37,342 nt of DNA from Deltaproteobacteria bacterium (GCA_021413675.1 JAIOQA010000195.1:1-37342); one strand, 5' to 3'. Positions 23,836-32,873 are shown, counted from the first letter of the stretch. Notes: a model not told the origin generated them from the letters alone. Numbers and translations are program-made.

Positions 23836-23841
23836 TATACT
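23836..23841 (+). promoter_or_regulatory. -10 element of the PocR-sigma54 regulator
   Basis: TATACT ends 8 nt before TTG 23850. This spacing, identical to that of several ATG-started genes here, is the main reason to accept the TTG. Confidence 0.55.
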
Positions 23842-23849
23842 CGCCCGCC

Positions 23850-25433
23850 TTGGTCGATCTCCGTCCGTACCGTCAGCTGCATTCGATCGCGATGATCCGC
23901 GAGCTCTGCCGCCGCTGGTGGGGGCTCGAGGTGGCCTTCTCCGACGCGAAGGGCTACGTGCTCGATCACGCCGAGGGCAAGATCTTCCCCTCGCAGAACG
24001 AGCTGTGCCGCCTGGCGCTGTTCTCGAAGGAGGGCTTCCGCCGCTGCAACGAGAGCGTGCGCGTGCTGAAGGACGACCTGGTCGCCGGCCGCGCCGGCGG
24101 GCCCGAGACCGCCGCGCCGGGCCCCGGCCCGCAGGCGTTCATCCACCAGTGCCACCTCGGCTTCGACACGGTCGGCGCGCCGATCTGGCACGGCGACGAG
24201 TTCGTCGGGTTCCTGATGACCGGCGGCAGCTGGAAGCAGGAGCCGCCGCTCGCTGGCAAGACCGATCTGCTGCGCAAGGTCCGCGAGTTCGCCGACATCG
24301 GCGACGACGCCAACGAGCACATCGCCGCGGTGCCGCGCCTCGGCGAGGCCGAGCTCGAGAAGCTGAAGGACCTGATCGCCTACGGCGCGTCCGACGTCAT
24401 GCGCCACCTGCGCGAGAAGGTGCCCATCGATGCTGTCCGGACGCCGGACACCGGCCCGGGCCACCCGTTCACCGAGATCGTCGGCGGCGCGCCGGCGGTG
24501 CGCGAGCTGGTCAAGCTGCTCGAGAAGATCGTGCGCAGCGAGTCGACCGTGCTCATCCACGGCGAGAGCGGCACCGGCAAGGAGCTGATCGCGCGCGCGA
24601 TCCACTATCACGGGCCGCGCGCGAAGAAGGCGTTCGTCGTCCAGAACTGCTCGGCGTTCAACGACAACCTGCTCGAGAGCGCGCTGTTCGGCCACGTCCG
24701 CGGCTCGTTCACCGGCGCGGTCAAGGATCAGAAGGGCCTGTTCGAGGTCGCCGACGGCGGCACGTTCTTCCTCGACGAGATCGGCGACATGTCCGCGGCG
24801 CTGCAGGTCAAGCTGCTGCGCGTCCTGCAGGAGGGCGTGCTGATGCCGGTCGGCGGCACCAAGCCGGTCAAGGTCGACGTCCGCATCATCGCGGCGTCGC
24901 ACAAGGACCTGCAGGCGATGGTCGCGCGCCGCGAGTTCCGCGAGGACCTGTTCTACCGGGTCAACGTCCTCAAGATCACCGTGCCGCCGCTGCGCGAGCG
25001 CGCGAGCGACATCCCGATGCTCGCCGAGCACTTCCTGCGCAAGCACCACCGCGGCACCGGCTCGCCGCCGCGCCTCGCCGATCGCACGGTGGATGCCCTG
25101 GTCCGCTACCCCTGGCCCGGCAACATCCGCGAGCTCGAGAACGAGATCGAGCGCGCGCTGGTGCTCGGCTCCGACGCCGGCGAGATCCCGCCGGACCTGC
25201 TGTCGCCGCGCATCCGCCTGAGCGAGGAGTCGCCGATCACGTCGCCGCTCGCCGGTCGCGCGCTCACCGGGACCTTGCGCGAGGTCATGGAGCAGGTCGA
25301 GGGCGAGGTCATCCTGCAGGGCCTGATCCGCACCCACTGGAACAAGTCGCAGCTGGCCAAGGACCTCGGCATCAGCCGCTCGTACCTGATCCAGAAGTGC
25401 GCGTACTACCAGCTCGAGCGCAAGGACCCATGA
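23850..25433 (+). CDS. Sigma54-dependent activator with PocR sensory domain
   Basis: 527 residues. Residues ~10-180 resemble the PocR ligand-binding domain, with conserved Cys53 (NELCRLALFS), Cys66 (RRCNESV) and Cys101 (HQCHLGF), which may bind a metal or small molecule. An AAA+ sigma54-interaction domain follows: Walker A GESGTGKE at 238-245, the sigma54-contacting loop as GSFTGA at 285-290 (consensus GAFTGA), Walker B TFFLDEI at 305-311, arginine-finger region after that. The end is a Fis-type helix-turn-helix (SQLAKDLGISRSYLIQK). It should open sigma54 promoters on sensing its ligand. The start is TTG; Met15 (base 23892) is the alternative. No target promoter was found in this window. Confidence 0.92.
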   Translation: MVDLRPYRQLHSIAMIRELCRRWWGLEVAFSDAKGYVLDHAEGKIFPSQNELCRLALFSKEGFRRCNESVRVLKDDLVAGRAGGPETAAPGPGPQAFIHQCHLGFDTVGAPIWHGDEFVGFLMTGGSWKQEPPLAGKTDLLRKVREFADIGDDANEHIAAVPRLGEAELEKLKDLIAYGASDVMRHLREKVPIDAVRTPDTGPGHPFTEIVGGAPAVRELVKLLEKIVRSESTVLIHGESGTGKELIARAIHYHGPRAKKAFVVQNCSAFNDNLLESALFGHVRGSFTGAVKDQKGLFEVADGGTFFLDEIGDMSAALQVKLLRVLQEGVLMPVGGTKPVKVDVRIIAASHKDLQAMVARREFREDLFYRVNVLKITVPPLRERASDIPMLAEHFLRKHHRGTGSPPRLADRTVDALVRYPWPGNIRELENEIERALVLGSDAGEIPPDLLSPRIRLSEESPITSPLAGRALTGTLREVMEQVEGEVILQGLIRTHWNKSQLAKDLGISRSYLIQKCAYYQLERKDP

Positions 25434-25510
25434 GGCGAACCGCAGGTTCGGCGGCGCAGGGTCCGGACGAGATCGGGACCGTCGTCCTCGACGGGGCCGA
25501 TCGATCGTGA
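25430..25510 (+). CDS. Possible 26-codon linking ORF between the regulator and yacG
   Basis: ATG 25430 overlaps the regulator's stop as ATGA, and the TGA of this ORF overlaps the yacG start as GTGA, so it bridges the gap exactly. It would encode MRRTAGSAAQGPDEIGTVVL plus six residues, with no recognisable motif. It may be a coupling device that carries ribosomes to yacG, a tiny protein, or chance. Confidence 0.35.
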   Translation: MRRTAGSAAQGPDEIGTVVLDGADRS

Positions 25511-25701
25511 CCGCGGCGGTGCGCAGGACCTGTCCGACGTGCGGACAGTCGGTGGACCGCGCCCAGGCCGGCAAGCTGTGGCCGTTCTGCGGCGAGCGCT
25601 GCTGGGCGATCGACTTCGGCAAGTGGCTCGACGAGGAGTACCGGATCGGCGATCCGTCGGCCGAGGCCGTGATCTCGCCGAGCGGCGAGGAGCGCGACTA
25701 G
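25507..25701 (+). CDS. yacG: DNA gyrase inhibitor YacG
   Basis: 64 residues from GTG 25507, the normal length. Zinc finger CPTCGQSV (Cys9, Cys12) and FCGERCWAIDFGKWLDEEYR match the YacG pattern of four cysteines followed by the conserved IDxxKWLDExY segment. In E. coli YacG binds GyrB and blocks DNA binding by gyrase. Here it stands immediately downstream of the PocR-sigma54 regulator, linked by a 26-codon ORF with overlapping ends, not next to coaE as in enterobacteria. Confidence 0.92.
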   Translation: MTAAVRRTCPTCGQSVDRAQAGKLWPFCGERCWAIDFGKWLDEEYRIGDPSAEAVISPSGEERD

Positions 25702-25708
25702 CTCGTAG

Positions 25709-25714
25709 TATGGT
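25709..25714 (+). promoter_or_regulatory. -10 element of the 25722 gene
   Basis: TATGGT ends 7 nt before ATG 25722 and starts 8 nt after the yacG stop. The ATG inside it (25710) is in frame four codons upstream and is rejected for that reason. Confidence 0.5.
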
Positions 25715-25721
25715 CCGCGCC

Positions 25722-26240
25722 ATGTCGCTGGCCCAGATCAAGCAACACGTCCAGATCGCGGAGATGCTGCTCGCGCAGTACGATCAGGTGCTGGAGCGGA
25801 TGCTCGTCGCGTGGTGGAACTCGCTCGACGACGACGGCAAGCTGGGCAAGACCGAGGAGATGAGCGTCCTCGGCGCCGAGGTTCAGCGACTCTATGCCGG
25901 CGCCTGGGAGCAGCTCGACGATGCGCAGGTGGCGGCGCAGGCGGCCGGGCAGACCACCGCGGCGTATGCCGCGATCCGCGCGGAGCCCGGGCTCGATCGG
26001 GCGACCGCGATCCGCGGGGTTTCGCTCAAGCTCTCGATCAAGCGCACCTACAAGGAGACATTCACGCGCACGAAGATCGCGCTCGACCAGAACGATGCCG
26101 GGCTGGCCGCGGCGCGCGCCGCGGTCGCGGCGTTCCAGGCGGCGTGGCCCCAGATCGACTGGACCCCGCACGTCGAGCCCGAGGTCGATCTGCGGCCGCG
26201 CGGGCTCCTGTCCCGGTTGTTCGGCGGCAAGAAGAAGTAG
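25722..26240 (+). CDS. Helical protein of unknown function
   Basis: 172 residues starting MSLAQIKQHVQIAEMLLAQY. Predicted mostly alpha-helical and cytoplasmic, with Trp-rich WWNSLDDDGKLGK and a basic, hydrophobic end (RGLLSRLFGGKKK) that could touch membrane or nucleic acid. No family recognised. It has its own promoter-like hexamer directly after yacG, and its stop lies 4 bp from the convergent universal stress protein gene. Confidence 0.75.
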   Translation: MSLAQIKQHVQIAEMLLAQYDQVLERMLVAWWNSLDDDGKLGKTEEMSVLGAEVQRLYAGAWEQLDDAQVAAQAAGQTTAAYAAIRAEPGLDRATAIRGVSLKLSIKRTYKETFTRTKIALDQNDAGLAAARAAVAAFQAAWPQIDWTPHVEPEVDLRPRGLLSRLFGGKKK

Positions 26241-26244
26241 CGCG

Positions 26245-27522
26245 CTACTCGCTCGGCGGGCGCAGCACCAGCACCGGCCGCGTGCACGCCTTGAGCAGCC
26301 GGTCGGCGACCGAGCCCATGAGCGCGCGCGAGATGCCGGTGCGGCCGTGCGACGCGATGCACACGACGTCGGCGCCGACCCGCTCGGCGGTCTCGCCGAT
26401 CGCCTCGGCGGGATCGTTGTCGCGCACGACGTGCGGCACGGTCTTCGTGGTCACGCCGCGCGGCGCCAGCGCGGTCAGCGCCGAGGTCAGCGCGGCGACG
26501 TCGGCGTCGTCGTCCTCGACGACGTGCACCAGGTGGACCTCGCCATCGGCGCCCGCGATCGCGTACGCGTAGGGCACCGCGTGGTTCGCGAAGTCGGAGA
26601 GATCGGTCGCGACCACCGCGATCTTGAGCTTCGGGATCTCGTCCATCGCCCCGGGCGTGGCCGGGATGCACAGCACCGACTGGGTCGCCTCCAGCAACAG
26701 CACCGTCGACACGCTCGAGAACCGGCCGAGCCCGGTCTTCTGGCGCGTGCCCATGACGATCAGGTCGGCGCGCTCGGCGGTCGCGAGCTCGAGCAGGTGA
26801 TCGCCGATGCGGCCGAGGCCGCGGGTCGGCCGGATCGCCACCTCGCCGGTGCCGCTGACCGTGCCGAAGCGGCGGCCGAGATCGCGGGTCAAGAGGCGCT
26901 CGATCTCGGGGTTGGCGTCGACCATGTGGTCGACGGTCACGCCGTAGCGCTCGGCGGCCTCGTCCGGATAGTAGACGTGGCCGATGATGAGATCGGCCGG
27001 GCCGGCGACGCGCAGCGCCTTGGTGAACCGGATCGCGGCGTCGCAGCTGGCGGAGTCGTCGATCGCGACCAGCGTGCGGAGCGGGCGATCGCCTGCCGCC
27101 CACGCCGCGAACGGGCCCGAGTTGCGCACGACCAGGATCGGGATCGGCGAGTGCTGGACCAGCGCGACCGCGGTGCCGCCGAGGCCCAGCGCCGGCGCGT
27201 TGGTCTCGCCCTTCGACGCGATCACCATCAGCGTGCCGCCCTCGGTCTCGGCGACCGCGACCATCGCGTCGACCGGCGGGCCGACGATCACCTCGGCGCG
27301 GACCCGGATCGACGTGCCAGCGGCGGCGCGCTCGGCCTCGACCTCGAGCCGCCGGGTCGCGGCGTTGAGGAGCACGGTGCGCGCGTCGTCGTCCTCGGCG
27401 TGGCCCGCGTCGAGCGCGTGCACCAGGATCACGTCGCGGTCGCCGCGGCGGGTCGCGATCGCGATCGCGGCGACCAGCGCATCGAGGGAGGCTTCGGACA
27501 GATCGGTGCCACAGACGATCAT
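26245..27522 (-). CDS. Universal stress protein with three tandem USP domains
   Basis: 425 residues. Three UspA folds can be traced: about 1-133 (MIVCGTDLSEASLDAL to IPILVVRN), 148-285 (RTLVAIDDSASCDAAIRF to QSVLCIPA) and 300-425 (KIAVVATDLSDFANHAV to RPVLVLRPP). Domain 3 has the complete ATP-binding signature (SHGRTGISRALMGSVAD); domain 2 is altered (TRQKTGLGRFSSVSTV) and domain 1 is degenerate (SKGETNAPALGLGGTAV). Most family members carry one or two domains, so three in one chain is unusual. Probably a cytoplasmic ATP-binding stress regulator. Confidence 0.9.
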   Translation of the reverse strand: MIVCGTDLSEASLDALVAAIAIATRRGDRDVILVHALDAGHAEDDDARTVLLNAATRRLEVEAERAAAGTSIRVRAEVIVGPPVDAMVAVAETEGGTLMVIASKGETNAPALGLGGTAVALVQHSPIPILVVRNSGPFAAWAAGDRPLRTLVAIDDSASCDAAIRFTKALRVAGPADLIIGHVYYPDEAAERYGVTVDHMVDANPEIERLLTRDLGRRFGTVSGTGEVAIRPTRGLGRIGDHLLELATAERADLIVMGTRQKTGLGRFSSVSTVLLLEATQSVLCIPATPGAMDEIPKLKIAVVATDLSDFANHAVPYAYAIAGADGEVHLVHVVEDDDADVAALTSALTALAPRGVTTKTVPHVVRDNDPAEAIGETAERVGADVVCIASHGRTGISRALMGSVADRLLKACTRPVLVLRPPSE

Positions 27523-27530
27523 GGAGCCGG

Positions 27531-27536
27531 AGCCTA
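27531..27536 (-). promoter_or_regulatory. -10 element of the universal stress protein gene
   Basis: TAGGCT on the minus strand ends 8 nt before ATG 27522. It sits in the 31-bp gap after the PilZ gene, which suggests a separate transcript. Confidence 0.45.
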
Positions 27537-27553
27537 CTACGTGCCGGCGCTGG

Positions 27554-27976
27554 CTACGTCAGGTACGCGAAGCGCTGGATCAGATCGATGAGGCGTTCGC
27601 GCAGGTCGTCCGACAGCGCGACGAACCGGATGCCCATGCCCGGGTGGGTGCTCTCGGGCTGCCCGGGGCGGAACGGGTTGACCCAGATGACCTCACCCTC
27701 GACCTCGAAGCGGCCCGGCCCGGCGAGCGCGAGGTCGTCGAGCGCGGTGTCGTCGAGGACGATCCGCGGCCCCGACGCCAGCGGGCGGGGCGTGAAGCGC
27801 AGGTTCAGGAGGGTGCCCGGCGGCTCCGGCGCGAGCGTGCGCACGAAGATGCCGGTCGCGCTGATGTCCGTGATGTACGCGAACAGGAAGTTGTCCTCCG
27901 CGGTGTAGTCGACCTCGAGATCGAGCAACACGCGCGGGGCGGCCCGACGGTCAGCGGCAGCGTCGGTTCGGGCCAT
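27554..27976 (-). CDS. PilZ-domain protein
   Basis: 140 residues. It has the PilZ outline of the short myxobacterial type: an N-terminal RxxxR-like box (DRRAAPRVLLDLEVDY), then YITDISATGIFVRT (the D/NxSxxG motif) and a C-terminal strand pair (GEVIWVNPFRPGQPESTHPG, MGIRFVALSDDLRERLIDLI). PilZ domains bind cyclic di-GMP or act as non-binding adaptors in motility. Here the RxxxR box reads RRAAPR and the D/NxSxxG motif DISATG, so binding is plausible. ATG 27976 has a -35/-10 pair ending 6 nt before it. Confidence 0.88.
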   Translation of the reverse strand: MARTDAAADRRAAPRVLLDLEVDYTAEDNFLFAYITDISATGIFVRTLAPEPPGTLLNLRFTPRPLASGPRIVLDDTALDDLALAGPGRFEVEGEVIWVNPFRPGQPESTHPGMGIRFVALSDDLRERLIDLIQRFAYLT

Positions 27977-27982
27977 GGCTGC

Positions 27983-28012
27983 GTCATAGCCCGCGCCTCG
28001 ACCGAGGGTCAA
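27983..28012 (-). promoter_or_regulatory. Promoter of the PilZ gene
   Basis: On the minus strand, TTGACC (28007-28012), an 18-nt spacer and TATGAC (27983-27988) are followed after 6 nt by ATG 27976. Both hexamers are recognisable and the transcript would be almost leaderless. Confidence 0.55.
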
Positions 28013-28030
28013 TCCCCGATCCGCGCCGCG

Positions 28031-30364
28031 CTACTCGAGCTGGATCGTGTCGATCAGCACGCGGTTGTTGCTGTCCTTCTTGCCCGCCGGCGCCTGGCTC
28101 ACCGTCATGTTCTTCCAGTTCGGGTTGGAGCCGGTGAAGAAGCCGATGCGGATGTCGTAGCTGCCCGCGGCCATGCCCAGACCGCCGGTCTCGACGGTGG
28201 TGGTGTCGACGATGTAGTCGCCCTTCTGCCAGTACGAGGTCGCGCAGCGGCCCGCGATCGGATCGTGGTCGCCCTGGAAGCGCTGGCCCATGCCGTCGAA
28301 GTGCTCGAAGATCTTCCACGAGCCGCCGACCGCCTCGCGCACCTTGAAGTAGAGCGTGACCTCGATCGTCGAGCCGAACGCGGCCTGCTTGGGGATCGTC
28401 CAGCCGACCAGCTCGATCTTCTCGTCGTAGACGATCGGCGACTTGGGGCGCGCGCCGATGCCGGGCGGCTCGGTGCGCAGGACCGTGGTCGCGAGCGGGT
28501 TGTGATCGGCGCCGCCGTCCTCGCGGTTCGACAGGAGCAGCGTGCGCGGGTTGGTGTCGTCGAGGACGAAGTAGCGCTTGCCGGCGGCGGCGCGGTGGAT
28601 CGCGCACAGCTCGGCGGCGGGCGCGAGCGCGAACACCCGGGTCGGCTTGGCGAGGTAGCTCATGAGCGCCTCGCGGGTCGCGAGCTTGTCGTAGGGCCCA
28701 TCGGCGTAGTAGCGGGGCGCGTTGCCCATGTCGCCCATGATGCCGAGCGTGTCGCCGTCGGCGCGCAGCTCGCGGTACTGCGTGAACACCTGCTTCGACG
28801 ACAGCCGCGCCGACAGCGGCGCGTGCCAGCCGTAGACCCAGAAGAGCGCGACCGCGAGCGACGACGCGGTCGCGCCGGCCAGGCCGTAGCGGCCGAGCGC
28901 GCGCATCGCCCGCGACCGGCGATCGGCGGTGGCCGGGCGCCAGCACCAGGTGCCGAGCACGACCGCGAGCGCGGTGCCGATGCCGATGACGAACACCCAG
29001 GCCTTCAGCGGGATGCCGAGCCAGCGCGTGCCGGCCGGGAACTTGATCGGATCGCCGCCGACCAGGAGCGACACCAGGCGATCGGGGAACGCGGCGACGT
29101 CGATCGCGAGCGTGGTGGCGGCGGCGAGCAAGAGCACGCCGGCCAGCGCCGGCACGAGCTCGCCGGGATCACCGGCTTCGTCCTGGTCGGCGCGCGCGCG
29201 GGCCGCGAAGATGCCGTCGAGCCAGACGCCGATCGCGACCGCCATCGCCGGGAACCCGGCCCACGCGGCGTAGCCGACCTTGCGGTGCCAGAGCTGGGTC
29301 GCGAGCCAGGCGATCGCCGACCACGCCAGCGTCAGGTGGCCGGCGGTGCGCAGGCGCCGGTCGTCGGCGGTCGCGAGCCCGAACAGCGCGACCAGCGCGA
29401 GGATGCCCCACGGGAACGTGCCGTAGCCGATCTGCTCGAAGACGCTGTCGAAGGTCTTGCCGACGTCGTCGTCGACCTTCCACAGCCCGCCGAGCGCGGT
29501 GCTCCAGCAGTCGCTGGGGATGATGCTCTTGCCCAGGAGCTCGCGCGTGCCCGGGGTCGGCGGCTTGAGCGAGTAGATGTCCTTGGCGAGCCACGCGATG
29601 AGCCCGACCGCGGCCAGGCTCGCGGCGATCGCGACGACGTCGGCGGCGGTGACGAGCGGTTCGTCGGTGGCGCGCGGGCCAGTCAGCGGGCGCAGGCCGA
29701 GGCCGCCGGCGAGGGCGATCGCGCCGATCGGGACCAGCAGGCCGAGCAGGGCGCCGCCGGCCAGCCAGCCGAGGTAGGCGCCGAGCGCGGCGGCGGCGCT
29801 GGCGATCGCGAGATCGAGCGCGAGGCGACCCGCGCCGCGGGCCGGGCGACCGAACGCGACCGCTGCATAGATGAGGAGGGCGGCCGCGGTCGGCGTGCCG
29901 ATGTCGCTGGTCAGCTGCCGGGCCTCGAGCACGAGGATCGGAAAGCTCAGGCACACGCCGCCGGCGATGAGGCCGGCGCGCGGCCCGCCCAGGCGCAGCG
30001 CGATGCCCGCGGTCGCGACCACGCAGAGCACCGCGAGCAGCGCGAACGGCAGGCGCAGGCCACCGTCGGTGCCGTCGATCTCGACCGCGGCGGTCGCCGC
30101 CAGCCGATCGGTGAGCGTGCGCGCGCCGCGATCGTCGGGCGCCTGCTTGCGGCAGAGGTCAGCGTCGGCGACCGCGGCGGGCGGGGTGGGGGCTGGCTTC
30201 GCGTCGCGATCGGCCTTCGCCAGCACCGCGTCGGCGACCGCCAGCTCCTGCGGTTCCCAGAGCCCCGGACCACCGAGCCCGGGGACCAGGATCGCGAATG
30301 CGATCACGAGGACCCACACCGGGACCAGCGCCGGGCGCAAGAGCACGTCCAAGAAGCGCTTCAC
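28031..30364 (-). CDS. GT39/ArnT-like membrane glycosyltransferase with extra C-terminal domain
   Basis: 777 residues from GTG 30364. The first ~490 residues carry about ten to twelve hydrophobic helices. The first periplasmic loop has GLWEPQELAVADAV, matching the conserved acidic motif of ArnT/PMT-type (GT-C) transferases that use polyprenyl-phosphate sugars. From ~525 a soluble segment contains VFTQYRELRADGDTLGIMGD. A beta-rich end (about 640-777; EIELVGWTIPKQAAFGSTIE, IFEHFDGMGQRFQGDHDP, YDIRIGFFTGSNPNW) resembles a carbohydrate-binding sandwich. Likely modifies an envelope glycan or lipid; donor and acceptor unknown. Confidence 0.78.
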   Translation of the reverse strand: MKRFLDVLLRPALVPVWVLVIAFAILVPGLGGPGLWEPQELAVADAVLAKADRDAKPAPTPPAAVADADLCRKQAPDDRGARTLTDRLAATAAVEIDGTDGGLRLPFALLAVLCVVATAGIALRLGGPRAGLIAGGVCLSFPILVLEARQLTSDIGTPTAAALLIYAAVAFGRPARGAGRLALDLAIASAAAALGAYLGWLAGGALLGLLVPIGAIALAGGLGLRPLTGPRATDEPLVTAADVVAIAASLAAVGLIAWLAKDIYSLKPPTPGTRELLGKSIIPSDCWSTALGGLWKVDDDVGKTFDSVFEQIGYGTFPWGILALVALFGLATADDRRLRTAGHLTLAWSAIAWLATQLWHRKVGYAAWAGFPAMAVAIGVWLDGIFAARARADQDEAGDPGELVPALAGVLLLAAATTLAIDVAAFPDRLVSLLVGGDPIKFPAGTRWLGIPLKAWVFVIGIGTALAVVLGTWCWRPATADRRSRAMRALGRYGLAGATASSLAVALFWVYGWHAPLSARLSSKQVFTQYRELRADGDTLGIMGDMGNAPRYYADGPYDKLATREALMSYLAKPTRVFALAPAAELCAIHRAAAGKRYFVLDDTNPRTLLLSNREDGGADHNPLATTVLRTEPPGIGARPKSPIVYDEKIELVGWTIPKQAAFGSTIEVTLYFKVREAVGGSWKIFEHFDGMGQRFQGDHDPIAGRCATSYWQKGDYIVDTTTVETGGLGMAAGSYDIRIGFFTGSNPNWKNMTVSQAPAGKKDSNNRVLIDTIQLE

Positions 30365-30372
30365 TGCGCCGG

Positions 30373-30378
30373 AACGTA
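30373..30378 (-). promoter_or_regulatory. -10 element of the GT39-like gene
   Basis: TACGTT on the minus strand ends 8 nt before GTG 30364, supporting that GTG. Confidence 0.45.
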
Positions 30379-30465
30379 GTCGCTCCGGGCGGATGGAGGC
30401 AAGGCGCTACGACCCCTGCGGCGAGCCTGGGCGGGGACGACGCGGGGAGGGCGGCGCGGAAATTG

Positions 30466-30494
30466 TTGCCCGGTTCGGGTCTCGAGGCGACATT
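30466..30494 (+). promoter_or_regulatory. Probable promoter of the MBL-fold/MFS gene run
   Basis: TTGCCC (30466-30471), a 17-nt spacer and GACATT (30489-30494) precede ATG 30502 by 7 nt. The -10 lacks the first T. Confidence 0.35.
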
Positions 30495-30501
30495 CGGTGC
30501 G

Positions 30502-31722
30502 ATGTCCGGTGACGTGCCCGCCGACCGTGCCGCCGAGCTGCGCGCGCACCACCGGCGCATGCCGGTGGCTCGCCACCGCAGCCTGGCCCTGCACTGGCTG
30601 GCCGGCTGGGCCCGGCCGCCGCGACCGGCGCACGGCGAGCCCCTGCCGACGATCGCGCCCGGCCAGCTCGGGGTGACCTTCGGCGGCCACGCCACCGCGC
30701 TGGTCCGCTACGCCGACCTCGACATCGCGTTCGACCCGATGCTCGGTCGCTGGCTCGGCGGCATCCGCCGCGCGCAGGAGCCCGGGCTCGCGCCCGGCGA
30801 TCTCGACCGCGTCGGGCTGGTGCTGATCAGCCACCGCCACCGCGATCACCTGCACCTGCCGACGCTGGCGCTCCTGCCGCGCTCGGCGACGATCGTCGTG
30901 CCGCCGGGCGGCGCGCACGCGCTCTCGCACCTCGGGTTCGCGCGCGTGCTCGAGCTCGCGGTCGGCGGCGATCTCGAGTTCCGCGGGGTCCAGGTCACCG
31001 CCGCGCCGATGAGTCACGGCGAGGCCGCGAAGGCGCGCGGCCTGTCGTATGTCGTCCGCGGACCCGGGCCGAGCGTCTACCTGTGCGGCGACGGCGCGTA
31101 CTTCTCGGGCTTCGCGTCGATCGGCGAGCGCTTCGCGCCGGACGTGGCGCTCCTGCCGATCGGCGGGTTCGCGCCGGCGTCGTTCCGCGATCGCCACATG
31201 AGCCCGCTCGACGCGCTCTACGCGTTCGAGGATCTGCGCGCGCGCCTGATGGTGCCGATCCACCACGGCGCGTTCGCGCTGTCGTACGAGCGGCTCGGCG
31301 AGCCGGCGCGCTGGCTGGCGCAGCTGGTCCGCGAGCGCGGGCTCGAGGCCCACGTGCGGATCTTGCCGGTCGGCGGCTCCGAGGTGCTGGTGCCGCCACG
31401 CGATGTCCGGGAACCGGACGAGACGGTGGCGGTCGCGGTCGCGCCCGTCGGACCCGCGGCGGCGCCGGTCGCGCTGATCGAGCCCGCGGCGCCGGTCGCG
31501 CTGGTCGACGCGCCGTCGGCGAGTGTCGAGGTCGCGGTCGAGCCCACCGGCCCGATCGCCGCGCCCGACGCGCCGCTCGGCGCGCTGCTCGATCGCCTCG
31601 CGGCCGGGATCCCCGAGCCCAGCCTCGGCGACGCCGGTGACGGCGTGCCCGCGATGTTCGACTCGCCCGACACGCGCGAGCCCACCGGGCCGCGCGACCC
31701 GATCGACGCGCTGTTTCACTGA
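30502..31722 (+). CDS. MBL-fold hydrolase (NAPE-PLD/UlaG-like) with Ala/Pro-rich tail
   Basis: 406 residues. Opening basic segment, then [20 protein letters not shown] and the metal motif HRHRDH (His111-His116), [19 protein letters not shown] and [10 protein letters not shown], the ligand set of NAPE-PLD/UlaG-type beta-lactamase-fold hydrolases acting on phosphodiesters or lactones. From ~293 to the end a low-complexity Ala/Pro/Val tail ([18 protein letters not shown]) is attached, which relatives normally lack. Head of a same-strand run with the MFS gene 2 bp downstream. The substrate is unknown. Confidence 0.85.
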   Translation: MSGDVPADRAAELRAHHRRMPVARHRSLALHWLAGWARPPRPAHGEPLPTIAPGQLGVTFGGHATALVRYADLDIAFDPMLGRWLGGIRRAQEPGLAPGDLDRVGLVLISHRHRDHLHLPTLALLPRSATIVVPPGGAHALSHLGFARVLELAVGGDLEFRGVQVTAAPMSHGEAAKARGLSYVVRGPGPSVYLCGDGAYFSGFASIGERFAPDVALLPIGGFAPASFRDRHMSPLDALYAFEDLRARLMVPIHHGAFALSYERLGEPARWLAQLVRERGLEAHVRILPVGGSEVLVPPRDVREPDETVAVAVAPVGPAAAPVALIEPAAPVALVDAPSASVEVAVEPTGPIAAPDAPLGALLDRLAAGIPEPSLGDAGDGVPAMFDSPDTREPTGPRDPIDALFH

Positions 31723-31724
31723 CG

Positions 31725-32873
31725 GTGACGACGCTCGCTGATCGATCGCCGCCGCCGCCGCTGGTCACGCGGGCGCTGGTGCTGGTGTGCCTCACGCTGC
31801 TCTTCGGCGCGATGGTGCCCAACCTGTTCGTGCTCGCGCCGCGCTTCCTCCACCAGCGCGGCTATGACGAGCGCGACGTCGGCGCGATCATGGGCGCGTA
31901 CAACCTCGCGTCCCTGATCGGGATGCCGGCGATCGCGTGGCTGGTCGCGCGCCTGGGCTACGCGCGCACCCTCGCCGCCGGCTGCCTGGTCGCCGCGTGC
32001 GGCGCGATCGTCTTCGACGCTGGCGACACGATGGGCGCGTTCGCGCTCGCGCGAGGCCTGATGGGCCTGGGCTTCACCGCGGTGCTGGTCGGCGGCGCGG
32101 CCTACGCCGCGGAGATCGCGCCGCCCGGTCGGCTCGGCGAGACCCTCGGCGTGGCCGGCGTGCTCACGCTCAGCGCCCAGGCCCTCGGCCCGGTGCTCGG
32201 CCGCGGCGTGCTCGCGATCGCCAGCTGGCCGTGGGTGTTCCGCACCGGCATCGCCAGCGGCGCGATCGGCGCGGCGATCGCGCTGACCCTGCCGCCGGTG
32301 CCGACGCGGGCCCGCGCGGAAGGCGGCGCGACCGGCGGCGCCTGGCTGGTGCTGGCCGCGACCGCGCTCGCTGGCCTCGGGTTCGGGGCGATCTGGAACT
32401 TCCTCGCCGATTACGCGCCGCGCGCCGGCGTCGACGAGCCGACCACGTTCTTCGTGCCCTACACCCTGGCCGCGGTCGGCACCCGGCTCGGGCTGGGCTC
32501 GCTGTCCGATCGCATCGGCCGCCACCGCGCCGCGATCCCGGCGCTGTGCGGCCACGTGCTCGCGCTGGTGGTGATCGCCCTGCTCGGCGCGCCCTGGCAG
32601 CTCGCGCTCGCCGGGCTGGGCTACGGCCTCTGCCACGGCATCTACTACCCGACCTTGCAGGCGATGGTGGTCGAGCGCGCCGGCGGTCACCCCGGCCGCG
32701 CGATCACGGTGTCGACGTTCGCGTTCGGTGTCGGCTCGGTCGCGGCCGCCTACGGGCTGGGCCCGATCGCCCGCGGTCACGGCTATCCGCTCATCTACGG
32801 CGTGGCGGCGGCGGCTGGCGTGGTCGCCGCGGTCGCGATCGCGGTCGATCGCCCGGGCGCTGCCCGCGGGTGA
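31725..32873 (+). CDS. MFS transporter
   Basis: 382 residues, GTG start, 12 predicted helices. Inter-helix loop motif DxxGR is weak in the first half ([10 protein letters not shown]) and clear in the second ([12 protein letters not shown]), as expected for the major facilitator superfamily. The two halves join near residue 190-205 (PTRARAEGG). Inner membrane. Two bp separate it from the MBL hydrolase stop, so the two are probably co-translated. Substrate not predictable; sugar-type or drug efflux both fit. Confidence 0.88.
   Translation: MTTLADRSPPPPLVTRALVLVCLTLLFGAMVPNLFVLAPRFLHQRGYDERDVGAIMGAYNLASLIGMPAIAWLVARLGYARTLAAGCLVAACGAIVFDAGDTMGAFALARGLMGLGFTAVLVGGAAYAAEIAPPGRLGETLGVAGVLTLSAQALGPVLGRGVLAIASWPWVFRTGIASGAIGAAIALTLPPVPTRARAEGGATGGAWLVLAATALAGLGFGAIWNFLADYAPRAGVDEPTTFFVPYTLAAVGTRLGLGSLSDRIGRHRAAIPALCGHVLALVVIALLGAPWQLALAGLGYGLCHGIYYPTLQAMVVERAGGHPGRAITVSTFAFGVGSVAAAYGLGPIARGHGYPLIYGVAAAAGVVAAVAIAVDRPGAARG

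Noticed and set aside
26984..30379. A 1131-codon plus-strand open frame opposite the USP, PilZ and GT39-like genes
   Set aside because: It runs across three independent minus-strand genes and has Arg/Ala-rich composition without motifs.
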